NCBI GenBank assembly: GCA_035294325.1
Contig: DATGLE010000137.1
Coordinates: forward strand, 1 to 40,160
Length of the DNA stretch: 40,160 bases
Direction of reading: 5' to 3'
Source of the DNA: DATGLE01 sp035294325
Lineage (GTDB): Bacteria; Chloroflexota; Ktedonobacteria; Ktedonobacterales; Ktedonobacteraceae
The position numbers and the translations under genes are program-made. Positions within the stretch are counted from its first letter, which is position 1; every line of letters begins with the position of its first letter. This document shows, one piece after another, positions 1 through 6,730 of the stretch. The notes beneath the pieces were generated by a model that saw only the letters and a program-made list of their open reading frames with translations, did no database searches and had not been told where the DNA came from.

Positions 1-513
1 GCAATAGATGAGATCGATCAGCGCATTATCGAGGCGCTGCAACAGGATGGGCGCCGCCCCTTCACCAGAATCGCCGCCGATCTGGGCATCTCTGAGGCCA
101 GCGTGCGCCAGCGCGTCGCTCACCTCATCAACACGCATGTCATGCAGATCGTCGCCATCACCAACCCGATCAAGCTGGGCTTCTCCCTGGCGGGCATGAT
201 CGGTATTCGCGTAGAGGGTGAGCGACTGCTGGAGGCTGCGCAGGAGATCGCCGCCTTCGACGAGGTAATCTACCTTATTATCTGTACAGGCCGCTTCGAT
301 CTGCTGGCCGAGGTAGTGTGCCGCGATAACGATCACTTCCTGAGCTTCCTCACCGATAAGCTCTACAAGGTGAAAGGAGTGCAGCAGGCAGAGACATCCA
401 TGTATTTGCGCGTTTGCAAGCAGAACGATTGTTTATTATGGATACAAAATCAGGGGGCAGTACAAAAATTTCGTATCTCGGGTCGTGATCAGCCCGCCAG
501 ACAAGAGCCTTGA
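1..513 (+). CDS. Lrp/AsnC-family transcriptional regulator, 5' end cut by window, 3' end altered by integration
   Basis: The frame is open from base 1, which is about residue 2 of the protein (AIDEIDQRIIEALQQDGRR). Lrp/AsnC proteins bind DNA through an N-terminal winged helix and sense amino acids or related ligands through a RAM domain. The helix-turn-helix is visible (RIAADLGISEASVRQRV), followed by a full ferredoxin-like RAM domain ending at the strand SMYLRVCKQ. The last 27 residues after QND are not native: they come from an integrated element that joins at 421-431. The native 26-residue tail, starting WAFLSQARL, lies at 6740-6820. The regulator domains are therefore intact and the protein is probably functional with a swapped tail. 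Family assignment is confident; the regulated genes are unknown. Confidence 0.9.
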   Translation, partial: AIDEIDQRIIEALQQDGRRPFTRIAADLGISEASVRQRVAHLINTHVMQIVAITNPIKLGFSLAGMIGIRVEGERLLEAAQEIAAFDEVIYLIICTGRFDLLAEVVCRDNDHFLSFLTDKLYKVKGVQQAETSMYLRVCKQNDCLLWIQNQGAVQKFRISGRDQPARQEP

Positions 514-2056
514 CGCCTAATTGTTCGCAGGCTTCTCGTTTCTCTACATACGTAAATTCGTGGGCCGGGTCATCGAGTTTCGCTCGTGTTTTTGCACACC
601 ACTCACGGAACCTCTTTAGTGATTCCTGGATCTCTTGCTGATCGTTGTGGGCTTTCATGGCCGGTTCTCTCTGAGCTTCCCACAACTTTTTCTGCTCAGA
701 GAGAAGCTTAAGTTGAGTCGTTATTTCGGCAAATGTGTCCTCATCGAGTTCCTGCTCAGTTTGTCCCAACCAGGCCGCCAGATTTTTAATCTTGCGGTTA
801 ATTTTCGCTAGATTGTTTTCTACAATATCTAGCTCTTGTGAAGCGACCTCCCTTTCCTGTTCCCTACCCTTCAATGCCTGCTCGACTAAATCTGGGTTGC
901 GGATGATCTTGGTGGTGAATGACCACACAGCCTGATCTAGAATATGGGCTTCGATATTTCCCCCATAACATTTCACAACAGGATTACGAAGGTTTGTGCA
1001 TTCGTAGGTACAGCGCAGCTTGTCTTTATTCCAGCTACTAGGGTGACGCTGTACTACCATCTTAGCCCCACAGTATCCACAAAATGCCAATCCGCAACGA
1101 AGTAGTTGCTCCTTTGGGCGCTTATTGTTCCGTGCTGACTGCTGTTTGTTAATGTCCAGAATATGCTGTACCTTCTCGAATGTCTCTAGATCGACGATAG
1201 CAGGAACAATTCCGTCAGGCAAGGGAATCCATTCCTCTTGCGGGCGTACTTTTACCCTAGCCCGCTTACCTGGCTCCTTGACGGATTGATAGCGGTTAGC
1301 GAAGGCTTTCCCTGCATAGAAAGGATTCCGCAATGTATCATGCACAGTGTTAGGTTTCCAGTAGGGCTTACCACTAGGTGATGGGATTCCTTCTTGGGTG
1401 AGCTGGTGAGCAATCGCCCGGAGAGACATATGTTGTGCAGCCATACTAAACATCCGGCGTATAATATCTGCTTCTGCTGGATTGATTATATAAGCTGTCT
1501 TAGCCCCTGGTGTACTGTCATTCCACAGATACCCATAGCGGGGTTTGGGAGCGCCACCAGGGAGGTACTTTTTCTCCTGTATTCGCTCCATTCGGCCCCG
1601 CTCCGTCCGTTCCTTAATGCGCTGATGCTCAAGTTGAGCAGCGAAACCCATAACATATAGCTGAAGTTTCCCTTCTGGGGTGTACTCTACTTTTCGCAGA
1701 ACGCATTCGACTCGGACACGGTACTCGGCTAGTAATTCCATCATTATCGCCTGATGGACTGGATCACGGGAAAAGCGGTCCATATCATAAACAACAAGGA
1801 CATCAAACTCTTGTTGTTTGGCTGCCTTCAGTATAGCCTGTATTCCCGGGCGCTCTCGGTAGATTACCCCGGTAATCCTATCTTCAATGACACCAGCCAA
1901 CAGGTAATTGTGCTGCTGGCAATATTCGACGATCTTATCTCCTTGAGTTCCGAGTGTGGTCCCGTCGTCATATTCATCACTCACTCGGGCATAGCCCAGG
2001 GCGCGGTTGCCCGGTAAGAAGAGAGGGCTTGATTGTTCCGATAGAATCTGTGCCAT
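350..2056 (-). CDS. large serine recombinase (integrase)
   Basis: This 568-residue protein is the site-specific integrase of the element. The N-terminal resolvase domain starts GYARVSDE with the nucleophile Ser26. It is followed by the DRFSRD motif and the long helix, a recombinase domain (PKPRYGYLW to NPFYAGKAF), a zinc ribbon (CGYCGAK plus two downstream Cys) and a Leu/Glu/Lys-rich coiled-coil stretch, which is the usual order for large serine integrases. The start ATG has AAAGGA eight bases upstream. The last 23 residues are encoded by chromosomal lrp sequence read backwards, because attL lies within the gene; in a circular form the frame would end with 18 different residues (see findings). 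Family call is very strong. Confidence 0.95.
   Translation of the reverse strand: MAQILSEQSSPLFLPGNRALGYARVSDEYDDGTTLGTQGDKIVEYCQQHNYLLAGVIEDRITGVIYRERPGIQAILKAAKQQEFDVLVVYDMDRFSRDPVHQAIMMELLAEYRVRVECVLRKVEYTPEGKLQLYVMGFAAQLEHQRIKERTERGRMERIQEKKYLPGGAPKPRYGYLWNDSTPGAKTAYIINPAEADIIRRMFSMAAQHMSLRAIAHQLTQEGIPSPSGKPYWKPNTVHDTLRNPFYAGKAFANRYQSVKEPGKRARVKVRPQEEWIPLPDGIVPAIVDLETFEKVQHILDINKQQSARNNKRPKEQLLRCGLAFCGYCGAKMVVQRHPSSWNKDKLRCTYECTNLRNPVVKCYGGNIEAHILDQAVWSFTTKIIRNPDLVEQALKGREQEREVASQELDIVENNLAKINRKIKNLAAWLGQTEQELDEDTFAEITTQLKLLSEQKKLWEAQREPAMKAHNDQQEIQESLKRFREWCAKTRAKLDDPAHEFTYVEKREACEQLGVKALVWRADHDPRYEIFVLPPDFVSIINNRSACKRANTWMSLPAALLSPCRAYR
421..431. repeat. attL core, 11-bp direct repeat
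   Basis: CAGAACGATTG occurs here inside the lrp gene and again at 6731-6741. Reading lrp through the second copy restores a plausible continuous C-terminus (KQND then WAFLSQARL). This is the expected signature of site-specific integration by a serine integrase, which leaves a short shared core at both ends. The exact crossover dinucleotide cannot be placed from one sequence. Confidence 0.82.
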
Positions 2057-2090
2057 GTTTTGAGTCCTTTCCGATTATGATGGGATACTT

Positions 2091-2630
2091 TCAAACTTTG
2101 AAGGGGCGGCCCCGGCGCCGCTTGAGCAGTTTGCGCTTGAGCGCTTCATAGCGCCACCGGGTCCGGTCCGGTAACTTCATCACCCGCTCGACAGCATCGG
2201 CGCGTCCACAAATGAAGGCGCCGAGGAGCACGTTATGACCGTAGCGGGTCTTACGTCGTTTCTCAAACGGGTCTGGTTCAGGAGGGTCAGGTAGGGCAAT
2301 GCGAAAGCGAATCTCATACGGCTCATACCACACCATGCTATCCATCGCCAGCACCCGCACCGGCAGGCACGAGTCATGGGTGCCAACAACGGCGGCCTGG
2401 AGCTGGTGCTTCCAGGTCATCGCGTTGAGGCTGTAGTGATACCAGTCGCTTGAACGGGCCAGTACCACCGCGTCCAGTTCGCCATAGCTCCTGGTCTTGA
2501 GGGTGATGCGATTGCTGTAGGCGGAGCCTCCCACAATCTGGACTTCGAGTTGGTCCTGATGGGCATACAGGGCGCGGTAGGTATCGGCCTGGTCGTAGCG
2601 AGTGTAGCGGCGCCGTCGTTTCGCGGGCAT
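2091..2630 (-). CDS. hypothetical basic protein of the element, 179 aa
   Basis: This protein is not recognised. It begins MPAKRRRRYTRYDQ and ends with a strongly basic tail (KRKLLKRRRGRPFKV), so both ends are positively charged while the centre is mixed and probably beta-rich (VQIVGGSAYSNRITLKTRSYG). There is no signal peptide, membrane segment or nucleotide-binding motif. The start is supported by AAGGAG eight bases before ATG. It lies 12 bp from the upstream membrane-protein gene and 34 bp from the integrase gene, so the three are probably co-transcribed. The charged ends would suit nucleic acid or membrane-surface binding, but that is a guess. Confidence 0.75.
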   Translation of the reverse strand: MPAKRRRRYTRYDQADTYRALYAHQDQLEVQIVGGSAYSNRITLKTRSYGELDAVVLARSSDWYHYSLNAMTWKHQLQAAVVGTHDSCLPVRVLAMDSMVWYEPYEIRFRIALPDPPEPDPFEKRRKTRYGHNVLLGAFICGRADAVERVMKLPDRTRWRYEALKRKLLKRRRGRPFKV

Positions 2631-2642
2631 GCGTCCCTCTCC

Positions 2643-3584
2643 TTACTCTTCTTCCTCATCCTGGCGCGGACCGAGTAATGGCGTGTGAGGGGCCTCTTCC
2701 TCGACCTCGGCGCGGAATCTCTGCATCCCTGCCCGGAACACCATATCCGAGAGCTTCTTTTGATTTTTGCGCAACTCCTTGAGTTCGGAGCGTTCGTCGG
2801 CGATGATCTCCTGGTAGTGGCGGGCGTTATCGGTCATCGTTTGCGCGTTAATTTGCGCCTGGATGACCGTTTGCAGATTCGTCGCCTTGGTGGTAATCAT
2901 GGCAACCTTTTGTTCCACCGTTTCCTTGCGCTTGTGCAGGTGGCCGCTACAGGCCCAATCGGCAATCGCGCACAGGCCGACGCGCACCGCGATAGCAACA
3001 TACACCAGGAAGGGAATATGGGCCATAATCACGCTTGCTCCATGCGCAACGGCATTGTTGCCTACCACAGCCTGATCGGCCCCAAGCGCCTGAATGACCA
3101 GGGCCGAGGCGAGTTGAGCAATGCCACAGCCCAAACTCATCACGACCCAGAAAATGAATTGATGCCGGTAGGCTTGCTTGCGCCCCTCGGTCTTACTGAA
3201 GTTCATGGAGTAGACCATTGCCGTGCGCAACCCCTCTAGCCCATAGCCAATCACGTACATGATGAGCACAAACGGTTCCAGGTCCAGGTAGCGAAACCCG
3301 GTCATGAATAAGCCATCCTCGTAGCCGAAGGCGAGGAAGAACACCAGGGGCAAGAGAAAGCGGACACCGACGATCCAACCGTACTCGGCCTGTTCTTCAA
3401 TGGTCGGCGTACTGTTGCTCAGTTCGTCCACTTCGCGCATCATCGCCTCAAAGCGGGCGTCCAGTCGCTCTTTGAGGGAACCTATCGGTTGGGAAGTTGT
3501 GATCGAGGTCGTCATCGCGGATTCGTCCTGGGCGCCACGGCGGCGCCCTATCGCCGTGCGGATTTTGCTTAACACATTTGCCAT
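2643..3584 (-). CDS. four-span membrane protein with C-terminal coiled coil, 313 aa
   Basis: This protein is of unknown family. Residues 1-68 are hydrophilic. Four membrane segments follow at about 69-87, 103-122, 143-166 and 183-207. The rest is a Gln/Lys/Glu-rich helix (about 218-290) that should form a coiled coil, and the tail is very acidic (ending DEEEE). The opposite charge of this acidic tail and the basic protein encoded 12 bp downstream is notable. The ATG start is preceded by AAAGGA within the sequence GGAAAGGACTTTCCC. There is no Walker A motif, so it is not a Zot or VirB4-like motor. Role unknown; a membrane scaffold or channel of the element is possible. Confidence 0.78.
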   Translation of the reverse strand: MANVLSKIRTAIGRRRGAQDESAMTTSITTSQPIGSLKERLDARFEAMMREVDELSNSTPTIEEQAEYGWIVGVRFLLPLVFFLAFGYEDGLFMTGFRYLDLEPFVLIMYVIGYGLEGLRTAMVYSMNFSKTEGRKQAYRHQFIFWVVMSLGCGIAQLASALVIQALGADQAVVGNNAVAHGASVIMAHIPFLVYVAIAVRVGLCAIADWACSGHLHKRKETVEQKVAMITTKATNLQTVIQAQINAQTMTDNARHYQEIIADERSELKELRKNQKKLSDMVFRAGMQRFRAEVEEEAPHTPLLGPRQDEEEE

Positions 3585-3740
3585 ACTGGGAAAGTCCTTT
3601 CCAAGAAATTTAAATGCCGGGGCTAGCGCCCGGCTACCGCCCCGCTAATCGCGCTCGAAAACGCGCCCAACTGTCGCCACACTGCAAGGTAACTGCCACG
3701 AAAACCCCCGCGAAGGGATGAGCGCGGGCACGTGAAGCGC

Positions 3741-3992
3741 TCATCGTTCTTTGCGGGAGGTGCGTTTTTCGCGGATCGCCTTGCGCGTATCGGCGTCGAT
3801 GACTTGCTGATACTCGACTTGACCGCGCGTGTAGTATTTGGAGACCACGCGCCAGGCGTTGCGATACGCCTGATAGGCGATATCTGAATCGGCGCTCGTC
3901 ATACGGTTTTGCAGATCTTCACACAGAGCTTTGAGCGCGGAGAGTTCCGGGCCTTCAATCTTGATATGCTTGGGGGTTTTTCTCTCGGCCAT
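3741..3992 (-). CDS. small hydrophilic hypothetical protein, 83 aa
   Basis: The protein is unrecognised. It is mostly helical and charged (LSALKALCEDLQNRM), with a Tyr-rich middle and a basic tail ending RTSRKER. There is no membrane segment. A GGA-type ribosome binding site lies upstream of the ATG. It sits on the same strand as the rest of the element's genes, 156 bp upstream of the four-span membrane protein gene. Coding status rests on the ordered layout and composition, so confidence is moderate. Confidence 0.6.
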   Translation of the reverse strand: MAERKTPKHIKIEGPELSALKALCEDLQNRMTSADSDIAYQAYRNAWRVVSKYYTRGQVEYQQVIDADTRKAIREKRTSRKER

Positions 3993-4025
3993 AGGTTATA
4001 CCATCCTTTCAGCATGTGAACGGCG

Positions 4026-4132
4026 CGTCCAGGTTGCAGCCTTCGGGCTGGATCGCCGTCGGAATCGCCTGGACGTGCCAACAGAAAAGCGGGCGCCGTC
4101 TCTCGGTCCTTCGCCCACCCGGGGAGAGACGG
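4026..4132 (-). other. two strong hairpins in the non-coding part of the element
   Basis: The 174-bp gap 3993-4166 holds two stable stems. The first (4026-4075) pairs CGTCCAGG with CCTGGACG and encloses a small hairpin CAGCC-TTCG-GGCTG, which has a classic UUCG tetraloop on the plus strand. The second (4096-4132) pairs CCGTCTCTC with GAGAGACGG. Neither is followed by a T-run, so simple terminators are less likely than processing sites, a small RNA or a recognition structure. Strand is uncertain. Confidence 0.4.
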
Positions 4133-4166
4133 CCTGAGTCCGGGCGGGCCACACCAACGAAACGTG

Positions 4167-4274
4167 TTACAGCAGGTGCAACGCCTGATGAACGATGTCC
4201 CAAAGAAACAGCAGGACAAAACCGAGGACCAGGACGATGTATCCGAGAATGACGACTGCCCTCGGAGTCCGCAT
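4167..4274 (-). CDS. very small single-span membrane protein, 35 aa
   Basis: It reads MRTPRAVVILGYIVLVL then a hydrophobic stretch to FLWDIVHQALHLL: a short basic N-terminus, one membrane helix and a His-containing tail. The start ATG lies three bases beyond the TGA of the preceding 55-aa gene, and AAGGGAAAG overlapping that stop could serve as the ribosome binding site, so coupling is likely. Function unknown. Confidence 0.5.
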   Translation of the reverse strand: MRTPRAVVILGYIVLVLGFVLLFLWDIVHQALHLL

Positions 4275-4276
4275 GG

Positions 4277-4444
4277 TCACTTTCCCTTCTTGTTGCTTGC
4301 AGTGCTGAGCAGAACAAACGCCAACGCCATAACGGCGACGACTGCACCGAGCGGAAGCTTGCTCAGGTGTCCATGTGTGAAGTAAGCTAGCCCTACCAAC
4401 ACAAGCACCGCGCCAACGCCGAGGAGGACCGAAACCGAACGCAT
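4277..4444 (-). CDS. small two-span membrane protein, 55 aa
   Basis: The translation starts MRSVSVLLGVGAVLVLVGLA and ends STASNKKGK. Two hydrophobic helices (about 5-21 and 35-49) are separated by a short polar loop with His and Lys. A near-perfect Shine-Dalgarno (AAAAGGAGG) lies seven to eight bases before the ATG, which is strong support for translation. It follows the 108-aa gene by 18 bp and precedes the 35-aa gene, so the three look like one operon. Family unknown; it resembles holin-sized or coat-sized membrane peptides only in size and topology. Confidence 0.62.
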   Translation of the reverse strand: MRSVSVLLGVGAVLVLVGLAYFTHGHLSKLPLGAVVAVMALAFVLLSTASNKKGK

Positions 4445-4462
4445 AGCAGAGACCTCCTTTTC

Positions 4463-4789
4463 TTATGCTTGGTGAGAACCGGACGCCAGTGCGCCGGATA
4501 GGTCAATACGGGACGGGTCAACAAGACGATAGTGGTCAAAAGTGCGAATCTGTTCAATGTCTTCCTCGACGGTACGCACTTCGGCATGGTACACAGAGAG
4601 CAGGTGATGGGTCCGCATATGCATGCGCAGCGCTTGTTCGGGATCAGGGGCAACGGCGCGGGCCATCGCCCGGGGAGCGCTACGTCCGGCGCGGGCGTCC
4701 AGGTAGTGGCGCTCATCCAGGTACACTTCCAAAAAGTACTGATGTAGCTTCTCCTGCTGGACCGGGACGGCGAGAGCGGTAAGCGTCAT
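4463..4789 (-). CDS. hypothetical soluble protein, 108 aa
   Basis: The protein begins MTLTALAVPVQQEKLHQYFLE and is helical and acidic with several His and Arg clusters (LRMHMRTHHLLSVYHAE). There is no membrane segment and no recognised domain. Its ATG overlaps the TGA of the upstream gene (ATGA), a standard translational-coupling arrangement, which supports both genes being real. Function unknown. Confidence 0.62.
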   Translation of the reverse strand: MTLTALAVPVQQEKLHQYFLEVYLDERHYLDARAGRSAPRAMARAVAPDPEQALRMHMRTHHLLSVYHAEVRTVEEDIEQIRTFDHYRLVDPSRIDLSGALASGSHQA

Positions 4790-5046
4790 GACTTGCCTCC
4801 CTTGCGGCGCGTGGTGTACCAGCCGGCGAGCAGGTCATAGGGGGTGTAGGGGAGAGAACCCTTCCCGACCAGGAACTCGGCGATAGCCTCCGGGGTGGGC
4901 ATACCGTACCGCTCAAGCGAGGTTCCTGGTTGAGCGGGGGTAGCGTTCTCATGACAGGGGCAGGTAAGATCATCGCAGATGGGCCGCGCATCGGTATGCA
5001 CAAGCTCATCTTCCATTGGAACAGCTATCGGGGCCTTCTTCTTCAT
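4786..5046 (-). CDS. hypothetical protein, 86 aa
   Basis: The sequence starts MKKKAPIAVPMEDELVH, contains a CDDLTCPCH segment that could bind a metal ion, and ends with a basic RRKGGKS tail. A 20-residue middle region (MPTPEAIAEFLVGKGSLPY) looks like a small helical domain. Its stop overlaps the start of the 108-aa gene. An AAAGGATG sequence about 12 bases before the ATG is a possible ribosome binding site. Function unknown. Confidence 0.6.
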   Translation of the reverse strand: MKKKAPIAVPMEDELVHTDARPICDDLTCPCHENATPAQPGTSLERYGMPTPEAIAEFLVGKGSLPYTPYDLLAGWYTTRRKGGKS

Positions 5047-5076
5047 GTGGAATGGTCATCCTTTCTTGACAAGCCC

Positions 5077-5108
5077 CGTTCTCAGATGGTCCAATGGACC
5101 TGAGAACG
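5077..5108 (-). terminator. hairpin between small element genes
   Basis: CGTTCTCA and TGAGAACG pair, with an inner GGTCC/GGACC stem around an AAT loop; a GAT bulge separates the two stems. It lies between the 42-aa membrane protein gene and the start of the 86-aa gene. There is no T-run on the minus strand, so it may be an attenuator or RNA processing site rather than a full terminator. Confidence 0.4.
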
Positions 5109-5176
5109 GAGCAATGGCTAACCTGAGCTATCAAAGTTCTCATTGGCCTGACGCCCGCCAGCGTTGGGCCATCGTG

Positions 5177-5305
5177 CTAATGTACCAGGACATGCGGCGC
5201 ATAGACGTGGAGCCAGCGGATAAAGCCGAGCACCAGCAGCGCCACAACGACCAGCGTAAAGAAACAGCCAATTGCCATCTCATACTTGCGCAAAAGTGAC
5301 CTCAC
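5177..5305 (-). CDS. very small single-span membrane protein, 42 aa
   Basis: From a GTG start it reads MRSLLRKYEMAIGCFFTLVV and continues through one long hydrophobic helix to RWLHVYAPHVLVH. The basic N-terminus, a single helix and a His/Tyr tail match the layout of the neighbouring mini-proteins. AGG seven bases before the GTG is a weak ribosome binding site. The frame stays open upstream, but that part overlaps the preceding gene and lacks a site, so the GTG was chosen; an internal ATG would give 33 aa. Confidence 0.5.
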   Translation of the reverse strand: MRSLLRKYEMAIGCFFTLVVVALLVLGFIRWLHVYAPHVLVH

Positions 5306-5327
5306 TTTCTGACCTAATCGCGCCGCG

Positions 5328-5423
5328 CTAGTCTCTGTGCATGAGATCATAGGCAAACAGCAGACCGACCAGGAATCCCACAAAAAACACTCCAAAAACG
5401 AGCCACCAGGCCAGCGAAATCAT
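5328..5423 (-). CDS. very small single-span membrane protein, 31 aa
   Basis: The peptide is MISLAWWLVFGVFFVGFLVG followed by LLFAYDLMHRD: almost entirely one membrane helix with a short charged tail. A good ribosome binding site (GGAGGGG, six bases before ATG) decides this start over longer in-frame openings. It lies 22 bp after the 38-aa gene and 22 bp before the 42-aa gene on the same strand. Confidence 0.55.
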   Translation of the reverse strand: MISLAWWLVFGVFFVGFLVGLLFAYDLMHRD

Positions 5424-5445
5424 AGGGAACCCCTCCAAAGTGGAC

Positions 5446-5562
5446 TTACAGGAACAGATGCAAGTGTGAGAACAGGGGGCTATGGAAGTACAGCCATGCA
5501 CATGCGAGCACAACCGCGAAGATCACGAGCCACCCGAGGCAGGTAAAAAGCCTCTTGAACAT
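5446..5562 (-). CDS. very small membrane or secreted peptide, 38 aa
   Basis: It begins MFKRLFTCLGWLVIFAVVLA and ends with an aromatic, His-rich tail (FSHLHLFL). The basic N-terminus plus one hydrophobic helix could be a membrane anchor; the Cys at the helix end is not in a convincing lipobox. The ribosome binding site is excellent (AAAGGAGGAGAA directly before ATG). It is the first gene of the minus-strand array, next to the divergent control region at 5563-5744. Confidence 0.58.
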   Translation of the reverse strand: MFKRLFTCLGWLVIFAVVLACAWLYFHSPLFSHLHLFL

Positions 5563-5744
5563 TTCTCCTCCTTTCTATAATTTCTGTAAGGTAAGTGATT
5601 TATGTTACTTGCGTAACATTCATTACAAGGATAACTCATGGCTTCCCTTGCGTCAAGAGGGACATGCGTTCTAAAAGTTATATAACTTGCGTAGCCTGCG
5701 TGAAGATGATAGGATAAGGATAGAAACGGAGGTTACTTGCTACT
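5563..5744. promoter_or_regulatory. divergent control region with ACTTGCGTA repeats and palindromes
   Basis: This AT-rich gap separates the minus-strand gene array from the HTH-GNAT gene. It contains ACTTGCGTA twice (5607-5615 and 5685-5693), a dyad GTTAC-TTGC-GTAAC (5604-5617) and a perfect 12-bp palindrome AGTTATATAACT (5676-5687). These could be operators for an element-encoded regulator, with the HTH-GNAT protein as the obvious candidate. No clear sigma-70 promoter pair was found on either strand. Confidence 0.5.
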
Positions 5745-6566
5745 ATGAAGGGCTACTACACCGCTAAAGAAGCTCGTGAAATCCTGGGTATGACTTATAG
5801 CGCTTTGCAGAATCAGGTTAATATAGGCAACCTGCATCCAATAACGCCACCAGGACGACGACAAAAGGTTTATCCTAAGAAAGAAGTAGATGAGCTTAAG
5901 CGCGAGATGGATGCATGGCTCATGGCTAGGACACCAGCAAAAGCTTCACCGACAAAATTTGTTCAAGCCACTGTTGAGGATATGCCTGCTGCTGTCGAAC
6001 TTTCAAGGGCCGTATTTGGGGATCTTAATATCATTCCTCTGGAGAAGCGTATTCAGTGGCTAGAGAAAAACCCTGAAATTGATTATCTTCTTAAGCAAGA
6101 AGATCAAATAGTAGGCTACTTTACTCTGGTGCCCTTGCGCTCAGAAACAATTGATGATCTTCTCAATAAGCGTATTCTGGCTAAGGAGCTTACTGCTAAT
6201 GATATCCTGACATATGAACCCGGCGTACCCTTAGATTTGTATGCTATGGCTATCGGTGTACGTCCAGGTGTCAGCTTAAGTCAAAAACGACAATGGGGAG
6301 TATACTTGCTATTGGGAGCGCGTCGAGTACTGCTAGGGCTAGGTCAGCGGGGTATCGTGATTCGTTCTATTAAAGCTCATAGCTCAAAGCCCGACGGTAT
6401 CCGCTTAATGAGACATCTAGGACTCACCGAAACTGCTTCAAGTATTCCCGATATGCATGATTTCATGGTAGATGTGGAGGAATCTGGCCTCCCTTTTGTC
6501 CTGGAATATAAAGAGGCGTTGGCGGAGTGGAGAAGGGAGCATGAGACGGCGAGCGCCAGCGGTTAG
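5745..6566 (+). CDS. HTH (MerR/excisionase-like) plus GNAT acetyltransferase-like protein, 273 aa
   Basis: Residues 1-55 form a MerR/excisionase-type winged helix (YYTAKEAREILGMTYSALQN, then a Tyr-Pro-Lys-Lys wing before an Asp/Glu-rich helix). Residues about 70-265 resemble a GNAT fold: an early TVEDMPAAVELSRAVFG segment, a central IVGYFTLVPL strand, and a later region with LLLGARRVLLGLGQRGIVIRS. The usual acetyl-CoA loop (Q/RxxGxG/A) is only loosely visible, so catalysis is uncertain. GGAGG lies 12 bases before the ATG. As the only plus-strand gene of the element it may regulate the divergent array or act with the integrase as a directionality factor; both are inferences. Confidence 0.72.
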   Translation: MKGYYTAKEAREILGMTYSALQNQVNIGNLHPITPPGRRQKVYPKKEVDELKREMDAWLMARTPAKASPTKFVQATVEDMPAAVELSRAVFGDLNIIPLEKRIQWLEKNPEIDYLLKQEDQIVGYFTLVPLRSETIDDLLNKRILAKELTANDILTYEPGVPLDLYAMAIGVRPGVSLSQKRQWGVYLLLGARRVLLGLGQRGIVIRSIKAHSSKPDGIRLMRHLGLTETASSIPDMHDFMVDVEESGLPFVLEYKEALAEWRREHETASASG

Positions 6567-6615
6567 CAACTACGACCTGGACGCTCGCCTAATCGCTATT
6601 AGCAGAGAGACAAAG

Positions 6616-6649
6616 ATAAGCCCCCTTCTTGACCGAGAAGGGGGCTTAT
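6616..6649 (+). terminator. intrinsic terminator after the HTH-GNAT gene
   Basis: A perfect 14-bp stem (ATAAGCCCCCTTCT with its complement) closes a six-base loop and is followed by TTGC. It lies 50 bp after the HTH-GNAT stop and about 80 bp before attR, so it insulates the element from the chromosome. Confidence 0.75.
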
Positions 6650-6730
6650 TTGCTACAATATTGGCGAATAGGCGTCACGCAAGCTCGCAAGCCTGCTCAG
6701 TCCAGTGCAGAAGATACTTGCAATTGTGTC

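Noticed and set aside
4008..4347. Open frames at 3899-4219 and 4009-4347 on the minus strand as genes
   Set aside because: They overlap the well-supported 55-aa and 35-aa genes in other frames, lack ribosome binding sites, and cover the structured non-coding stretch.
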